Positions 16,993 through 24,585 of a DNA stretch of 55,681 nt are shown here, one piece after another. The position numbers and the translations under genes were made by a program. A model generated the notes under the pieces. That model saw only the letters and a list, made by a program, of their open reading frames with translations. It ran no database searches and was not told the origin of the DNA. This DNA comes from Treponema sp. (lineage in GTDB: Bacteria > Spirochaetota > Spirochaetia > Treponematales > Treponemataceae): positions 1 to 55,681 of the forward strand of contig JAKSLY010000015.1 in the NCBI GenBank assembly GCA_024400955.1. Direction: 5' to 3'. Numbering within the stretch: position 1 is the stretch's first letter; each line of letters starts with the position of its first letter.

Positions 16993-18552
16993 ATGGCAGA
17001 CATAAAATCATTCATTAAAAATCTTCATCCGCTTGAGACAAAAATCCTCTTGAATTACAGCCTCAAGGACGAACTCACTTCATCAAGACTTGAAACTGAA
17101 CTTGGATTCAAGGCAGGTCATGCAAACCAGGCATTCAGCTGGCTTGCCGGTAAGAAGCTTCTTGCAGAAACTTCACGCACACCACATACATATTTTGAAC
17201 TTACAGATTTCGGACGCAAGGTTCTCAAGGACGGCTTTGCAGAAGAAAGAATCATAAACTTCCTCAAGGACAACGGTCCCCATACACTTCCGGAAATCGC
17301 AACAAAGCTGGCTCTCGAAAACAAGGACGTAGGTTCTGCCTTTGGTTCCCTCAGCAAGGATGGCGTTCTCGGAATGAATGCAGAAAAAAAGGCTGAATAC
17401 AAGGGCGGAGAAATTCCTGCACGTTTTGCCATGGCAAAGGCCCTTATTGAAAAGGCTGACAAGGCAGAAAATTCTACCCTGGATGCAGCAAACCTTTCGA
17501 GGGAAGAAATCGAGACGATGGGCGGTCTTACAAAGAAGAGGGGAATTACGGAAACTCCTTTCAAGACCATTGAACGCGAAACTGTAGGCTACAAGCTTAC
17601 AGAAGCATTCACTGCTGTTGCAGAAGCCCTCAAGAGCGCAGGAATCACTGGAAATGAAATCGGGGAAATTACTCCAAACATGCTTTCTTCCGGAGAATGG
17701 AAGAAGGGAACATTCCGCGGATACAACATTTCAATTCCTCCTGCACGCATCATTCCTGGACGCACAAATCCTTACGTTCAGTTCCTTGAATCGGTAAAGG
17801 ACAAGCTTTGTTCCCTCGGCTTCCAGGAATTTGACGGTCCTCTCGTAGAGACTGAATTCTGGAACGGCGATGCACTCTTCATGCCACAGTTCCACGCAGC
17901 ACGCGACATTCACGACGTATACCGCCTCAAGAATCCGACACACGCAAAGTTCATCGAGGAACCATATCTTTCCAACGTTGCAGCCGTTCATCGCGATGGT
18001 GGTAACACCGGCAGCCGCGGATGGAACTACAACTTTGACAACGAATTTACACGCCGCCTGATCATGCGCTCTCAGGGAACGGTTCTTTCTGCACACCAGC
18101 TTGCAAAGGCAGAAATTCCTGGCAAGTATTTTGGTATTGCACGCTGCTTCCGCTATGACAAGGTAGATGCAACACATCTTTCTGACTTCTATCAGACGGA
18201 AGGAATCATCCTTGGCGAAGACGTAAGCCTCAAGACACTTCTTGGCATGCTTGAAATGTTTGCCGTGGAAATTGCAGGTGCAGAGGAAGTTAAGTACGTT
18301 CCTGGATACTTCCCATTTACGGAACCTTCAATCGAAGTTCACATCAAGCATCCAAAGCTTGGCTGGTTTGAACTTGGCGGTTCGGGAATTTTCCGTCCGG
18401 AAGTTACAAAGGCCATGGGCATCGATGTTCCTGTTCTTGCATGGGGTATCGGTATTGACCGCATGGCATTGATGGCACTTGGCCTGAATGATTTGAGAGA
18501 ACTCTTTTGTGAGGATATTGAAAGGGTCAGACTTAGAAAGGCAAAATTCTAG
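16993..18552 (+). CDS. pheS: Phenylalanyl-tRNA synthetase alpha chain, archaeal type
   Basis: A 519-residue class II synthetase subunit that would charge tRNA-Phe. The N-terminal ~200 residues are winged-helix-like domains (HPLETKILLNYSLKDELTSS and repeats). The catalytic core follows, with motif 2-like FRYDKVDATHLSDFYQTEG and motif 3-like GIGIDRMALMALGL. Length and N-terminal layout match the archaeal/eukaryotic alpha chain rather than the shorter bacterial PheS; archaeal-type PheRS is known in spirochaetes. No pheT gene is next to it. It may be regulated by the leader hairpins directly upstream. The last 12 codons are repeated, with synonymous changes, at 18629-18667. Confidence 0.92.
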   Translation: MADIKSFIKNLHPLETKILLNYSLKDELTSSRLETELGFKAGHANQAFSWLAGKKLLAETSRTPHTYFELTDFGRKVLKDGFAEERIINFLKDNGPHTLPEIATKLALENKDVGSAFGSLSKDGVLGMNAEKKAEYKGGEIPARFAMAKALIEKADKAENSTLDAANLSREEIETMGGLTKKRGITETPFKTIERETVGYKLTEAFTAVAEALKSAGITGNEIGEITPNMLSSGEWKKGTFRGYNISIPPARIIPGRTNPYVQFLESVKDKLCSLGFQEFDGPLVETEFWNGDALFMPQFHAARDIHDVYRLKNPTHAKFIEEPYLSNVAAVHRDGGNTGSRGWNYNFDNEFTRRLIMRSQGTVLSAHQLAKAEIPGKYFGIARCFRYDKVDATHLSDFYQTEGIILGEDVSLKTLLGMLEMFAVEIAGAEEVKYVPGYFPFTEPSIEVHIKHPKLGWFELGGSGIFRPEVTKAMGIDVPVLAWGIGIDRMALMALGLNDLRELFCEDIERVRLRKAKF

Positions 18553-18667
18553 GTAGAACCGAAGACCCTCGGCCGCGTCCCGGCGGTTGCTGCGTCACTC
18601 GCAACCTTGTTTCCGGGATGTCTGTTCGGACATTGAACGCGTCAGATTAAGAAAGGCTAAATTCTAG
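18553..18667 (+). repeat. Insert with a duplicated pheS 3' end
   Basis: After the pheS stop come 76 unrelated bases, including a hairpin GGTTGC/GCAACC. Then 18629-18667 encodes DIERVRLRKAKF and TAG again, the same residues as 18514-18552. Four of the 12 sense codons differ, all synonymously (GAT/GAC, AGG/CGC, CTT/TTA, GCA/GCT). Confidence 0.9.
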
Positions 18668-18674
18668 GAGTTAC

Positions 18675-19589
18675 ATGGCGGAAGAATTCGAAAGGGAAAA
18701 GCCTCTTTACGGCAGAAAGATATTTTTCATGAATGCTTCTCACAACATCAGGGAAGTTGCGACAACGCGCTTACGAGAGATGGAGTATGAGACCTACATC
18801 ATAGATGAACATCAGTATGCCAAGGCAATTCTCCGCTCCAACCCCGATTCAATCTGCATCATAAATCTGGATCATGTTGGAAAGGATTCCATGGAAGTGA
18901 TTCAGTACCTTAACTTCATTATTTCCTGTGAAAAGGACGAAACCCTTTCTTCCATTATTTTTGGGGTGACATCCGTAAACACTTCTTCAAAGCAGATGAA
19001 TCTCTTCTTCTTCAATACCCAGCTTGGTGCGGGTTATATTCCTGCGTCTCCAAACAGGGACGACCTTACGGAAACCCTTAGCGTTGTCTTTGAAATCAAC
19101 GGTGCCAAGGGAAGGCGTCAGTACGTGCGTGCTTCCTGCGAAGCCAGTGGAACTGCATTCATAAACATCACCATGGGGGTAAGGGAATTCAAGTTTCCCC
19201 TGGTGGACTTTAGTTCCATCGGTCTTGCATGCCAGATTCCAAACGAGATGGCAGGATTCATTCCGGAAAAGACCCTGCTTAACAAGGTAGACCTATACCT
19301 TATGGGCGAAAAGCTTAAGGTTTCCCTTGTGGTTCTAAAGGATTTCAAGAAGGGGGAAAAATCCATTCTGGTAACATTGCTTGCCCCTTCCGTAACCCTA
19401 GAAGTAAAGAGCAAGCTGCGCGAATATGTTTTCCGCGTCCTCGAGTCTGATATATTCAGCAGGCTTGACCTTTCAAATCCTGACAACGAGGTTTATTCAA
19501 CAAAGATCGAAAAGAAGGACGCCGTAGTTAACGTGGACGACCTGAATGCTTCCGAGGGCGCTGCCACTGCCGAGCTGGAAGAACTTTAA
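18675..19589 (+). CDS. PilZ domain protein with N-terminal receiver-like domain
   Basis: A 304-residue cytoplasmic protein. Residues 15-135 resemble a receiver or pseudo-receiver fold (RKIFFMNASHNIREVATTRL, SICIINLDHVGKD). Residues about 143-260 form a PilZ domain with both c-di-GMP motifs: RQYVR (RxxxR) at about 145-149 and DFSSIG (DxSxxG) at about 178-183. It should bind c-di-GMP made by enzymes such as the cyclase at 13962 and pass the signal to a partner, perhaps motility. The start ATG has AGGAG directly after the duplicated pheS end. It converges with radA. Confidence 0.82.
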   Translation: MAEEFEREKPLYGRKIFFMNASHNIREVATTRLREMEYETYIIDEHQYAKAILRSNPDSICIINLDHVGKDSMEVIQYLNFIISCEKDETLSSIIFGVTSVNTSSKQMNLFFFNTQLGAGYIPASPNRDDLTETLSVVFEINGAKGRRQYVRASCEASGTAFINITMGVREFKFPLVDFSSIGLACQIPNEMAGFIPEKTLLNKVDLYLMGEKLKVSLVVLKDFKKGEKSILVTLLAPSVTLEVKSKLREYVFRVLESDIFSRLDLSNPDNEVYSTKIEKKDAVVNVDDLNASEGAATAELEEL

Positions 19590-19625
19590 TTCTTCAGCAG
19601 GCAAAAAATTCAATTCTTGTGACAT

Positions 19626-20975
19626 TTACCTTCCAAAAAGAGCCTTGATGAGGTCGCGGATGTTTTCCGTATGGACTGCACCTGCTTCCTTTTCTGGAAC
19701 CGTCAGCTTTTCAAAACCAAGATCCCGGGCAGCCTTGATTCGCTGCTTTTGCTTCGTTACCGGACGCACTTCTCCTGCAAGGGAAAGCTCACCGATGACC
19801 ACGGATTTTTCCGGCAGCGGAAGGTCAGTCCTTGCACTGTAAAGGGCGGCTGCCAGGGCTGCATCAACGGCACTTTCCGTAAGGCGCACTCCACCTGCAA
19901 CATTGATGTAAAGGTCCTGGTCGCTGAATTTAATTCCAAGGCGCTTTTCCAAGACCGCTGCCACGCGGCTTACCCTTGCGCTGTCTATCTTGTCGCTGTA
20001 GACCCTGTTGACCGCAGCCTTTGCAGGAACCGTAAGAGCCTGGATTTCTACTATAAATACACGTGTCCCTTCAAAGACGCTGGCACATGCAACGCCGGCT
20101 GGAGTTTCCCCCTTGCGCCTTGTTATGAACAGGGCACTTGGATCTGCAATGCATTTAAGGCCCGTGCTTTCCATTTCAAAGATTCCAAGTTCATCTACGG
20201 AACCAAAGCGGTTTTTCTGTGCCCGCAGAAACCTGACTTCATCCTTGGTGCGCTCAAAGGAAAGAACCGTGTCCACCATGTGTTCAAGGGATTTTGGACC
20301 TGCTATGATTCCATCCTTTGTAACGTGGGCCGTCATGAACAGAACGCTGTCCCTTTCCTTGACCCAGCTGATGAGTTCGTTGGCGCAGTATTTAAGCTGG
20401 TTCACCGTTCCAGGTACTATGCCGCATTCAGCAGAATACACTGTCTGGATGGAATCAACTATCACCACATCAGGCTTAAGTTCATCAAGGGCATCCAGTA
20501 TGTCTTCAAGCCTGAGGGTGCAAAGAATTTCCACGGCGTCAACATTAAGCCCAAGACGGTCGGCGCGCCCCTTTATCTGGCCTGCAGATTCTTCCCCGGA
20601 AACATAAAGGACGCGTCCCTGTCCAACCATTCCTGCTGCAGTCTGAATCAGGAGGGTGGATTTTCCGATTCCAGGTTCGCCGCCTATGAGGATGGCACTG
20701 CGCTTTGTGGCACCTCCTCCAAGAACCCGGTCAAATTCCGGATTGCCCGTAGGCTTTCGGCCGTCTTCCTGTGCACTGATGCGGGCCATGGGAACGGGCT
20801 TGACCTTGACTGCAGTTCCGTCCGGTGCAAGCTTGACCGCAGCACTGGCAGGATCAGTTATGCATTCCTCAAGGGAATTCCATTGGCCGCAACCCGGGCA
20901 GCGACCAAGCCATGCAGGCTGTGTATACCCGCAGTTTGAGCATTTGTAGACGATAGAACCTTTCTTTTTAGCCAT
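19626..20975 (-). CDS. radA: DNA repair protein RadA
   Basis: A 449-residue RecA-like ATPase acting in branch migration during recombinational repair. An N-terminal zinc finger (CSNCGYTQPAWLGRCPGC), Walker A GGEPGIGKSTLL (about residues 88-99), the Walker B region PDVVIVDSIQTV, the RadA-specific KNRFGSVDELG motif and a C-terminal Lon-like domain (VAGGVRLTESAVDAALAAAL) are all present. Length is normal. An AT-rich TATATT-like box lies six bases before the start but no convincing -35 was found, so its promoter is uncertain. Confidence 0.95.
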   Translation of the reverse strand: MAKKKGSIVYKCSNCGYTQPAWLGRCPGCGQWNSLEECITDPASAAVKLAPDGTAVKVKPVPMARISAQEDGRKPTGNPEFDRVLGGGATKRSAILIGGEPGIGKSTLLIQTAAGMVGQGRVLYVSGEESAGQIKGRADRLGLNVDAVEILCTLRLEDILDALDELKPDVVIVDSIQTVYSAECGIVPGTVNQLKYCANELISWVKERDSVLFMTAHVTKDGIIAGPKSLEHMVDTVLSFERTKDEVRFLRAQKNRFGSVDELGIFEMESTGLKCIADPSALFITRRKGETPAGVACASVFEGTRVFIVEIQALTVPAKAAVNRVYSDKIDSARVSRVAAVLEKRLGIKFSDQDLYINVAGGVRLTESAVDAALAAALYSARTDLPLPEKSVVIGELSLAGEVRPVTKQKQRIKAARDLGFEKLTVPEKEAGAVHTENIRDLIKALFGR

Positions 20976-21040
20976 ACATATAATATAAGCAGAAAAACGG
21001 AAAAATGTGCACTGGATTCAAGCCGTGTGGGCATCTCCAA

Positions 21041-21063
21041 TATTGCAATTTTTAGAGGTTCCC
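21041..21063 (+). repeat. Intergenic motif with TTGCAATTT core (copy 1)
   Basis: The segment starting TATTGCAATTTTTAGAGG, with TTCCCT following, ends right at the -35 box of pgsA. Related copies lie at 22830-22866, 44001-44024 and 46651-46680, the last two also at promoters. Confidence 0.6.
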
Positions 21064-21092
21064 TTGTAAATATCCAATCAAACATTTATAAT
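21064..21092 (+). promoter_or_regulatory. Promoter of pgsA, leaderless layout
   Basis: TTGTAA (21064-21069), a 17-base spacer and TATAAT (21087-21092), then eight bases to ATG 21101 with no Shine-Dalgarno. Confidence 0.75.
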
Positions 21093-21100
21093 TACAGAAT

Positions 21101-21709
21101 ATGAGAACTTCCAACAAATTCACCTTGACTCGCGTCATCATGGCGCCTGTTGTTTTTATAGTTTACAACATACCGGTTTGGTTCCACATTCCAAACGGAA
21201 ACATAATCTCAATTCTTTCCATGTGCCTTGCAATTCCGCTTTTGGCTGCTGCTGAACTTACCGACTACTTTGACGGTTTTTATGCCCGCAGGAACAATGA
21301 AGTGAGCGACTTTGGAAAAATGTTTGATCCCTTTGCCGATGTTTTCCTTCACCTTTCCATGTTCACATGCTTTGTCTTTGCCGGATACATGCCAATTGTA
21401 TGCTATGTTCTCATACTCTACAGGGAATTCAGCCAGAACTTCCTGCGCATGGTGGCAGCCAAGTCAGGTACTGCAATTGCCGCAAGAAAGGGCGGAAAGG
21501 TAAAGACGGTATTCTATGTTGCTTCCTGCTTTGTTGCATTCATCCAGGAAACAATCAAGCGTGCCCAGCTTGATGCCCTCTGGGGAATCGAGATGGACCT
21601 GCTTAAGTACGTGGGCTGGGCCTTCTTCATCGTATGCACCGTGCTTGCCTATACTTCGTTCATCGACTATCTGAAGAACTTTGGAAAAATCCTGAAGGAG
21701 CAGATGTAG
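21101..21709 (+). CDS. pgsA: CDP-alcohol phosphatidyltransferase (PgsA-like)
   Basis: A 202-residue integral membrane enzyme with the complete CDP-alcohol phosphotransferase signature D-G-x2-A-R-x8-G-x3-D-x3-D, seen as DGFYARRNNEVSDFGKMFD followed by PFAD at about residues 53-75. About five or six hydrophobic segments surround it. It most likely makes phosphatidylglycerol phosphate from CDP-diacylglycerol and glycerol-3-phosphate; another alcohol acceptor is possible. It stands alone, with a leaderless-type promoter and a strong terminator at 21745-21799. Confidence 0.85.
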   Translation: MRTSNKFTLTRVIMAPVVFIVYNIPVWFHIPNGNIISILSMCLAIPLLAAAELTDYFDGFYARRNNEVSDFGKMFDPFADVFLHLSMFTCFVFAGYMPIVCYVLILYREFSQNFLRMVAAKSGTAIAARKGGKVKTVFYVASCFVAFIQETIKRAQLDALWGIEMDLLKYVGWAFFIVCTVLAYTSFIDYLKNFGKILKEQM

Positions 21710-21744
21710 GCTTCACTAAGCATGAATATGTCATCTGCTTAAGG

Positions 21745-21799
21745 GCACCGGAAGGGAGCTGTTGAATAGACGAGCTCCCAGATTTCCGGTGCTTTTTTT
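21745..21799 (+). terminator. Intrinsic terminator after pgsA
   Basis: A two-tier stem: GCACCGGAA (21745-21753) pairs with TTCCGGTGC (21784-21792), and inside it GGGAGCT pairs with AGCTCCC. Seven T follow. Confidence 0.92.
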
Positions 21800-21850
21800 A
21801 TTTATCAATGCAAAAAAGTTGCAAAAAAAACAGGTTTACCCCTTATCACT

Positions 21851-21895
21851 ATGTACGGGCATTTTTAAGCTGCGGTTTTTCTGATGCCGGTACAT
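21851..21895. promoter_or_regulatory. Imperfect dyad upstream of the Rpn-like gene
   Basis: ATGTACGGGCAT (21851-21862) and ATGCCGGTACAT (21884-21895) are inverted repeats matching at 11 of 12 positions. CCCTTA/TAAGGG sequences lie outside them. No clear promoter was found here, so this may be a structured leader or an operator. Confidence 0.5.
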
Positions 21896-21917
21896 ACGAT
21901 TTTTAAGGGAGTGAATT

Positions 21918-22820
21918 ATGGGACAGTTTTCGAAAAAATTTGAGGATCTAACAATTGCCGACAACTTCATGTTCTGCAAGGTAATGCAAAATGAGGAAAT
22001 ATGCCGGGGCGTTCTTGAGGTGCTGCTGGGCATCAAGGTTGAACGCATTGACTACCTGCGTACTGAAAATCCAATTGAAAACTTTTATGATGCCCGGGGT
22101 GTCCGCCTGGATGTTTATGTCAAGGACAGCAGCAGGGTGTTTAACATCGAAATGCAGGCCGGAAATTACAGGGACATTCTGCTGCGAGCAAGGTACTACC
22201 TGTCTTCTTCTGACGTTGCTACAACCAAGCGGAGAACCAAATTCCGGGATATCAAGGAAACCTTTATTCTCTTTATATGCAAGGATGACCCCTTTGGAGA
22301 AGGGCTTCCAAGGTATACAAAAGAAACCGGCTTTCTGGAAACAGATGCGGTCAGTTATGATGACAAAAGCCACAATGTATTTTACAATTGCAGTGCGTGG
22401 CAGAAGGAAAAGGACCCGGAAGTTCAGGATGTGCTGAAATTCATTCACGGCCTAAAGCCTGACCGGGAACTTGGGTGCAAAATGGAAAAGGCCGTCTGTG
22501 CTGCGAAGGAAAAATCCTACCTGGAGGACGAGTATATGTATTTCAGTGACGTGTTGGAAGAAGAAAAGGAAGAAGCCCATGAAATTGGCCTTGCTGAAGG
22601 TCGCGAAGCTGGGCTTGCTGAAGGGCGTGAGGTGGGTCTTGTAGAAGGCCGTAAGGTGGGCCTTGTAGAGGGTCGTGAGACTGGACGGGAACTTGGGCTT
22701 GTTGAAGCCCGCCGGGAAACTGCAGAAAGGCTTATCCAGATGAATGTCCTGACTGCAGAACAGATAAGTACCGTTACGAAACTGCCTCTTGAGGAAATTT
22801 TGCAGCTGGCGGAACAATAA
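21918..22820 (+). CDS. Rpn-like PD-(D/E)XK nuclease family protein
   Basis: A 300-residue protein of the recombination-promoting nuclease / PD-(D/E)XK transposase-like family. The N-terminus KFEDLTIADNFMFCKVMQNE is typical. The nuclease core shows GVRLDVYVKD (Asp) followed by FNIEMQAG (E-x-Q), and RARYYLSSSD follows. Residues about 224-255 are four tandem octapeptides of the form GL(A/V)EGR(E/K)x (22587-22682), a feature known at the C-terminus of this family. Members are often widespread, mobile-like and of unclear function; Rpn proteins of E. coli stimulate recombination. AGGGAG precedes the ATG. The gene lies between a terminator and barrel copy B, inside the segment bounded by the inverted repeats. 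Confidence 0.85.
   Translation: MGQFSKKFEDLTIADNFMFCKVMQNEEICRGVLEVLLGIKVERIDYLRTENPIENFYDARGVRLDVYVKDSSRVFNIEMQAGNYRDILLRARYYLSSSDVATTKRRTKFRDIKETFILFICKDDPFGEGLPRYTKETGFLETDAVSYDDKSHNVFYNCSAWQKEKDPEVQDVLKFIHGLKPDRELGCKMEKAVCAAKEKSYLEDEYMYFSDVLEEEKEEAHEIGLAEGREAGLAEGREVGLVEGRKVGLVEGRETGRELGLVEARRETAERLIQMNVLTAEQISTVTKLPLEEILQLAEQ
22587..22682 (+). repeat. Four tandem 24-base repeats inside the Rpn-like gene
   Basis: The units start at 22587, 22611, 22635 and 22659, each encoding GL(A/V)EGR(E/K)x. The nucleotide copies differ mainly at third positions, so loss or gain of units would keep the frame. Confidence 0.85.
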
Positions 22821-22829
22821 GAACAAAAT

Positions 22830-22898
22830 GGGTTCCCTAAAAATTGCATTTTTCTGGGATACCTTAAAGTTTTTTGAAAAACCGACCGAGAATATAAT
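22830..22898 (+). promoter_or_regulatory. Intergenic motif plus orphan -10 box
   Basis: A copy of the TTGCAATTT-type motif (22830-22866) is followed by TATAAT at 22893-22898, as upstream of the leaderless genes. Here no start codon follows at 6-8 bases and the -35 is poor. It may be a relic of a lost gene or an upstream part of the barrel promoter region. Confidence 0.35.
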
Positions 22899-22949
22899 AC
22901 ATTTTTCCTTGATTTCAAGGTAAATCAGAAAAAAATTAATTTTTTTTTA

Positions 22950-23002
22950 TTGACTTACTGAAAATGTCGGGGTAGAATGAAAACATGATAACGTATGTTA
23001 TC
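22950..23002 (+). promoter_or_regulatory. Strong promoter and operator-like dyad of barrel copy B
   Basis: TTGACT (22950-22955), a 17-base spacer and TAGAAT (22973-22978) follow a T-rich stretch that could act as an UP element. A dyad GATAAC (22987-22992) / GTTATC (22997-23002) lies around or just after the expected start of transcription and may be an operator. AAGGAGG follows before the ATG. None of this is present upstream of copy A. Confidence 0.8.
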
Positions 23003-23025
23003 GCAAAAAATAAGGAGGCTAAGAG

Positions 23026-24252
23026 ATGAAAAAGACTCTTATCGCATTTGCAGCAGCAGCTGCTTTGACAACATCTGCATTCGCAGAAATTACATTCGGT
23101 GCATGGCTTCGTGCACTTGCAGCACCAGTAGCAAGCGACGGAAAGGATACAGTTGCTTCAATGGGTAACTCATGGGGATGGGGTGCACGTACAGCTCGTC
23201 TCGACGTACATGCAAGATCAGAAGATGGAAACATCGGTTTTGAAATGGGTGCATTCAACGACGTTGGTGGACTCTCAATGGGTGACGATGCATACATGTG
23301 GGGAAAGCCAGTAGATGCACTCACAGTATCATTCGGTAAGTTTGATGGCCCAAGAAACGGTCTCCGTGGAGATATCTGCTACGGTTCATGGGACTGGCTC
23401 CGCCCAACATCATCATGGCTTGCAGAAGACGAAGGTCTCTTGATGTCTGGTCTTAACAACACAACAGGTGTTAAGCTTGACGTTACACCAATTGATGGAC
23501 TCCTCATCACAGCTTTCCTCCCAATCACAACAACTCAGGCAAAGGCTGAAGATGTTTACAAGAACATCCAGGCTGGTTTTGGCTATGACATTGAAGGTGT
23601 TGGTAAGATCAAGGCTCAGTTCATCGGTAAGGCAACTGGAAAGGTTGAAGCTAAGGCAGCAACAACAACAACATACTATCTTGATGAAGAAGATGGTACA
23701 GTTAAGTCAAAGGATAATGCAGTTGCAGCAAAGGATGCTCGTTTCAACAAGACACTCGAAGCTGAATTCGACCTTACAGCTGTAGAAAACCTCTGGCTCG
23801 GACTCGGAGCACAGTTCAACCTCTACGAAAAGAAGGAAGAAGCTCCATCTGCAGTTGCAACAAAGATTGCCCTTGGAGCTAAGTTCCAGGCAACAGATAC
23901 AATTGGTCTTTCTGCAAGTGCTGCATACTTCATGTACAACAAGAAGAAGGATGACGGCGGAAAGGATCCACGCTTCCAGGCTGGTGTTGGTGTAGGTGTA
24001 GCAGTTGCTGACGGTGTAAACGTATCAGCAGACGTTCGCTACCTTTCAAAGGAAAAGGATGTTGACAACTCTGACCACCTCGCATTCTCTGCAGGTGTTA
24101 CAAAGAGCATCTCTTCTAACGGTTACATTGGTGTAGCAGCACAGGCACAGACAAACGGTGGTGACTGGGCAAACAACGTAATCAAGCACAATGAAGAAAA
24201 GGGCGACAAGCTCACATGGTGTGTACCAGTTGCACTTTCTTGCTGGTTCTAA
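23026..24252 (+). CDS. Outer-membrane beta-barrel (porin-like) protein, copy B
   Basis: A 408-residue paralogue of copy A with the same signal peptide, identical first ~75 residues and the same C-terminus LTWCVPVALSCWF. The central part (about residues 195-240) is different: a Lys/Ala/Thr-rich stretch with TTTTYYLDEEDG instead of the copy A sequence. This is consistent with a variable surface loop in an outer-membrane barrel. Unlike copy A it has a near-consensus promoter with an operator-like dyad, a good Shine-Dalgarno and a terminator, so it should be the expressed copy in this orientation. Codon choice suggests very high expression. Confidence 0.82.
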   Translation: MKKTLIAFAAAAALTTSAFAEITFGAWLRALAAPVASDGKDTVASMGNSWGWGARTARLDVHARSEDGNIGFEMGAFNDVGGLSMGDDAYMWGKPVDALTVSFGKFDGPRNGLRGDICYGSWDWLRPTSSWLAEDEGLLMSGLNNTTGVKLDVTPIDGLLITAFLPITTTQAKAEDVYKNIQAGFGYDIEGVGKIKAQFIGKATGKVEAKAATTTTYYLDEEDGTVKSKDNAVAAKDARFNKTLEAEFDLTAVENLWLGLGAQFNLYEKKEEAPSAVATKIALGAKFQATDTIGLSASAAYFMYNKKKDDGGKDPRFQAGVGVGVAVADGVNVSADVRYLSKEKDVDNSDHLAFSAGVTKSISSNGYIGVAAQAQTNGGDWANNVIKHNEEKGDKLTWCVPVALSCWF

Positions 24253-24323
24253 TCCAACAAAATCAAAGCAGCGATGCGCATCCTAACGGATGCTAAAAGC
24301 ATAGTGGCCTAGTGCTACTAACT

Positions 24324-24357
24324 CCCCCTGGCTCATCCCCAGGGGGTTCTTGTTTTT
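24324..24357 (+). terminator. Intrinsic terminator of barrel gene copy B
   Basis: The stem CCCCCTGG/CCAGGGGG is followed by TTCTTGTTTTT, the same structure as after copy A. Confidence 0.88.
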
Positions 24358-24585
24358 AAAGTACATAAAAACCCGACATTCAAACCTTATTTCAAAATCC
24401 CCTCTTATGTCATTCCGGACCTGATCGAGATCCTGAGTCAAGCTCAGGATGACAAGGAGGCTGAGCGGACAGCGAACCCTGGAACAGCCGCCCGGACGGC
24501 CAAAAAAAATCCTTACTTTCTACATTATGTAACCTTTTTTATCTTGCATTTATTTAATCTATGGAGGGAGCCGATAATATAGGAT

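Larger units (their letters stand above)
23010..24509 (+). repeat. Inverted repeat arm B (barrel gene plus 3' flank)
   Basis: This is the partner of arm A (82-1622). Homology begins at the ribosome binding site, not at the promoter, and ends in the run of A near 24509. The 3' flank 24253-24585 has no gene: it contains the terminator, a CCTGAG/CTCAGG palindrome (about 24432-24450) and, near its end, the start region of the tolC-like gene. Confidence 0.9.

Noticed and set aside
19671..20939. Very long open frame on the plus strand opposite radA
   Set aside because: It mirrors the radA coding frame, has an odd Cys/His-rich composition and no start signal; radA itself is complete with all motifs.
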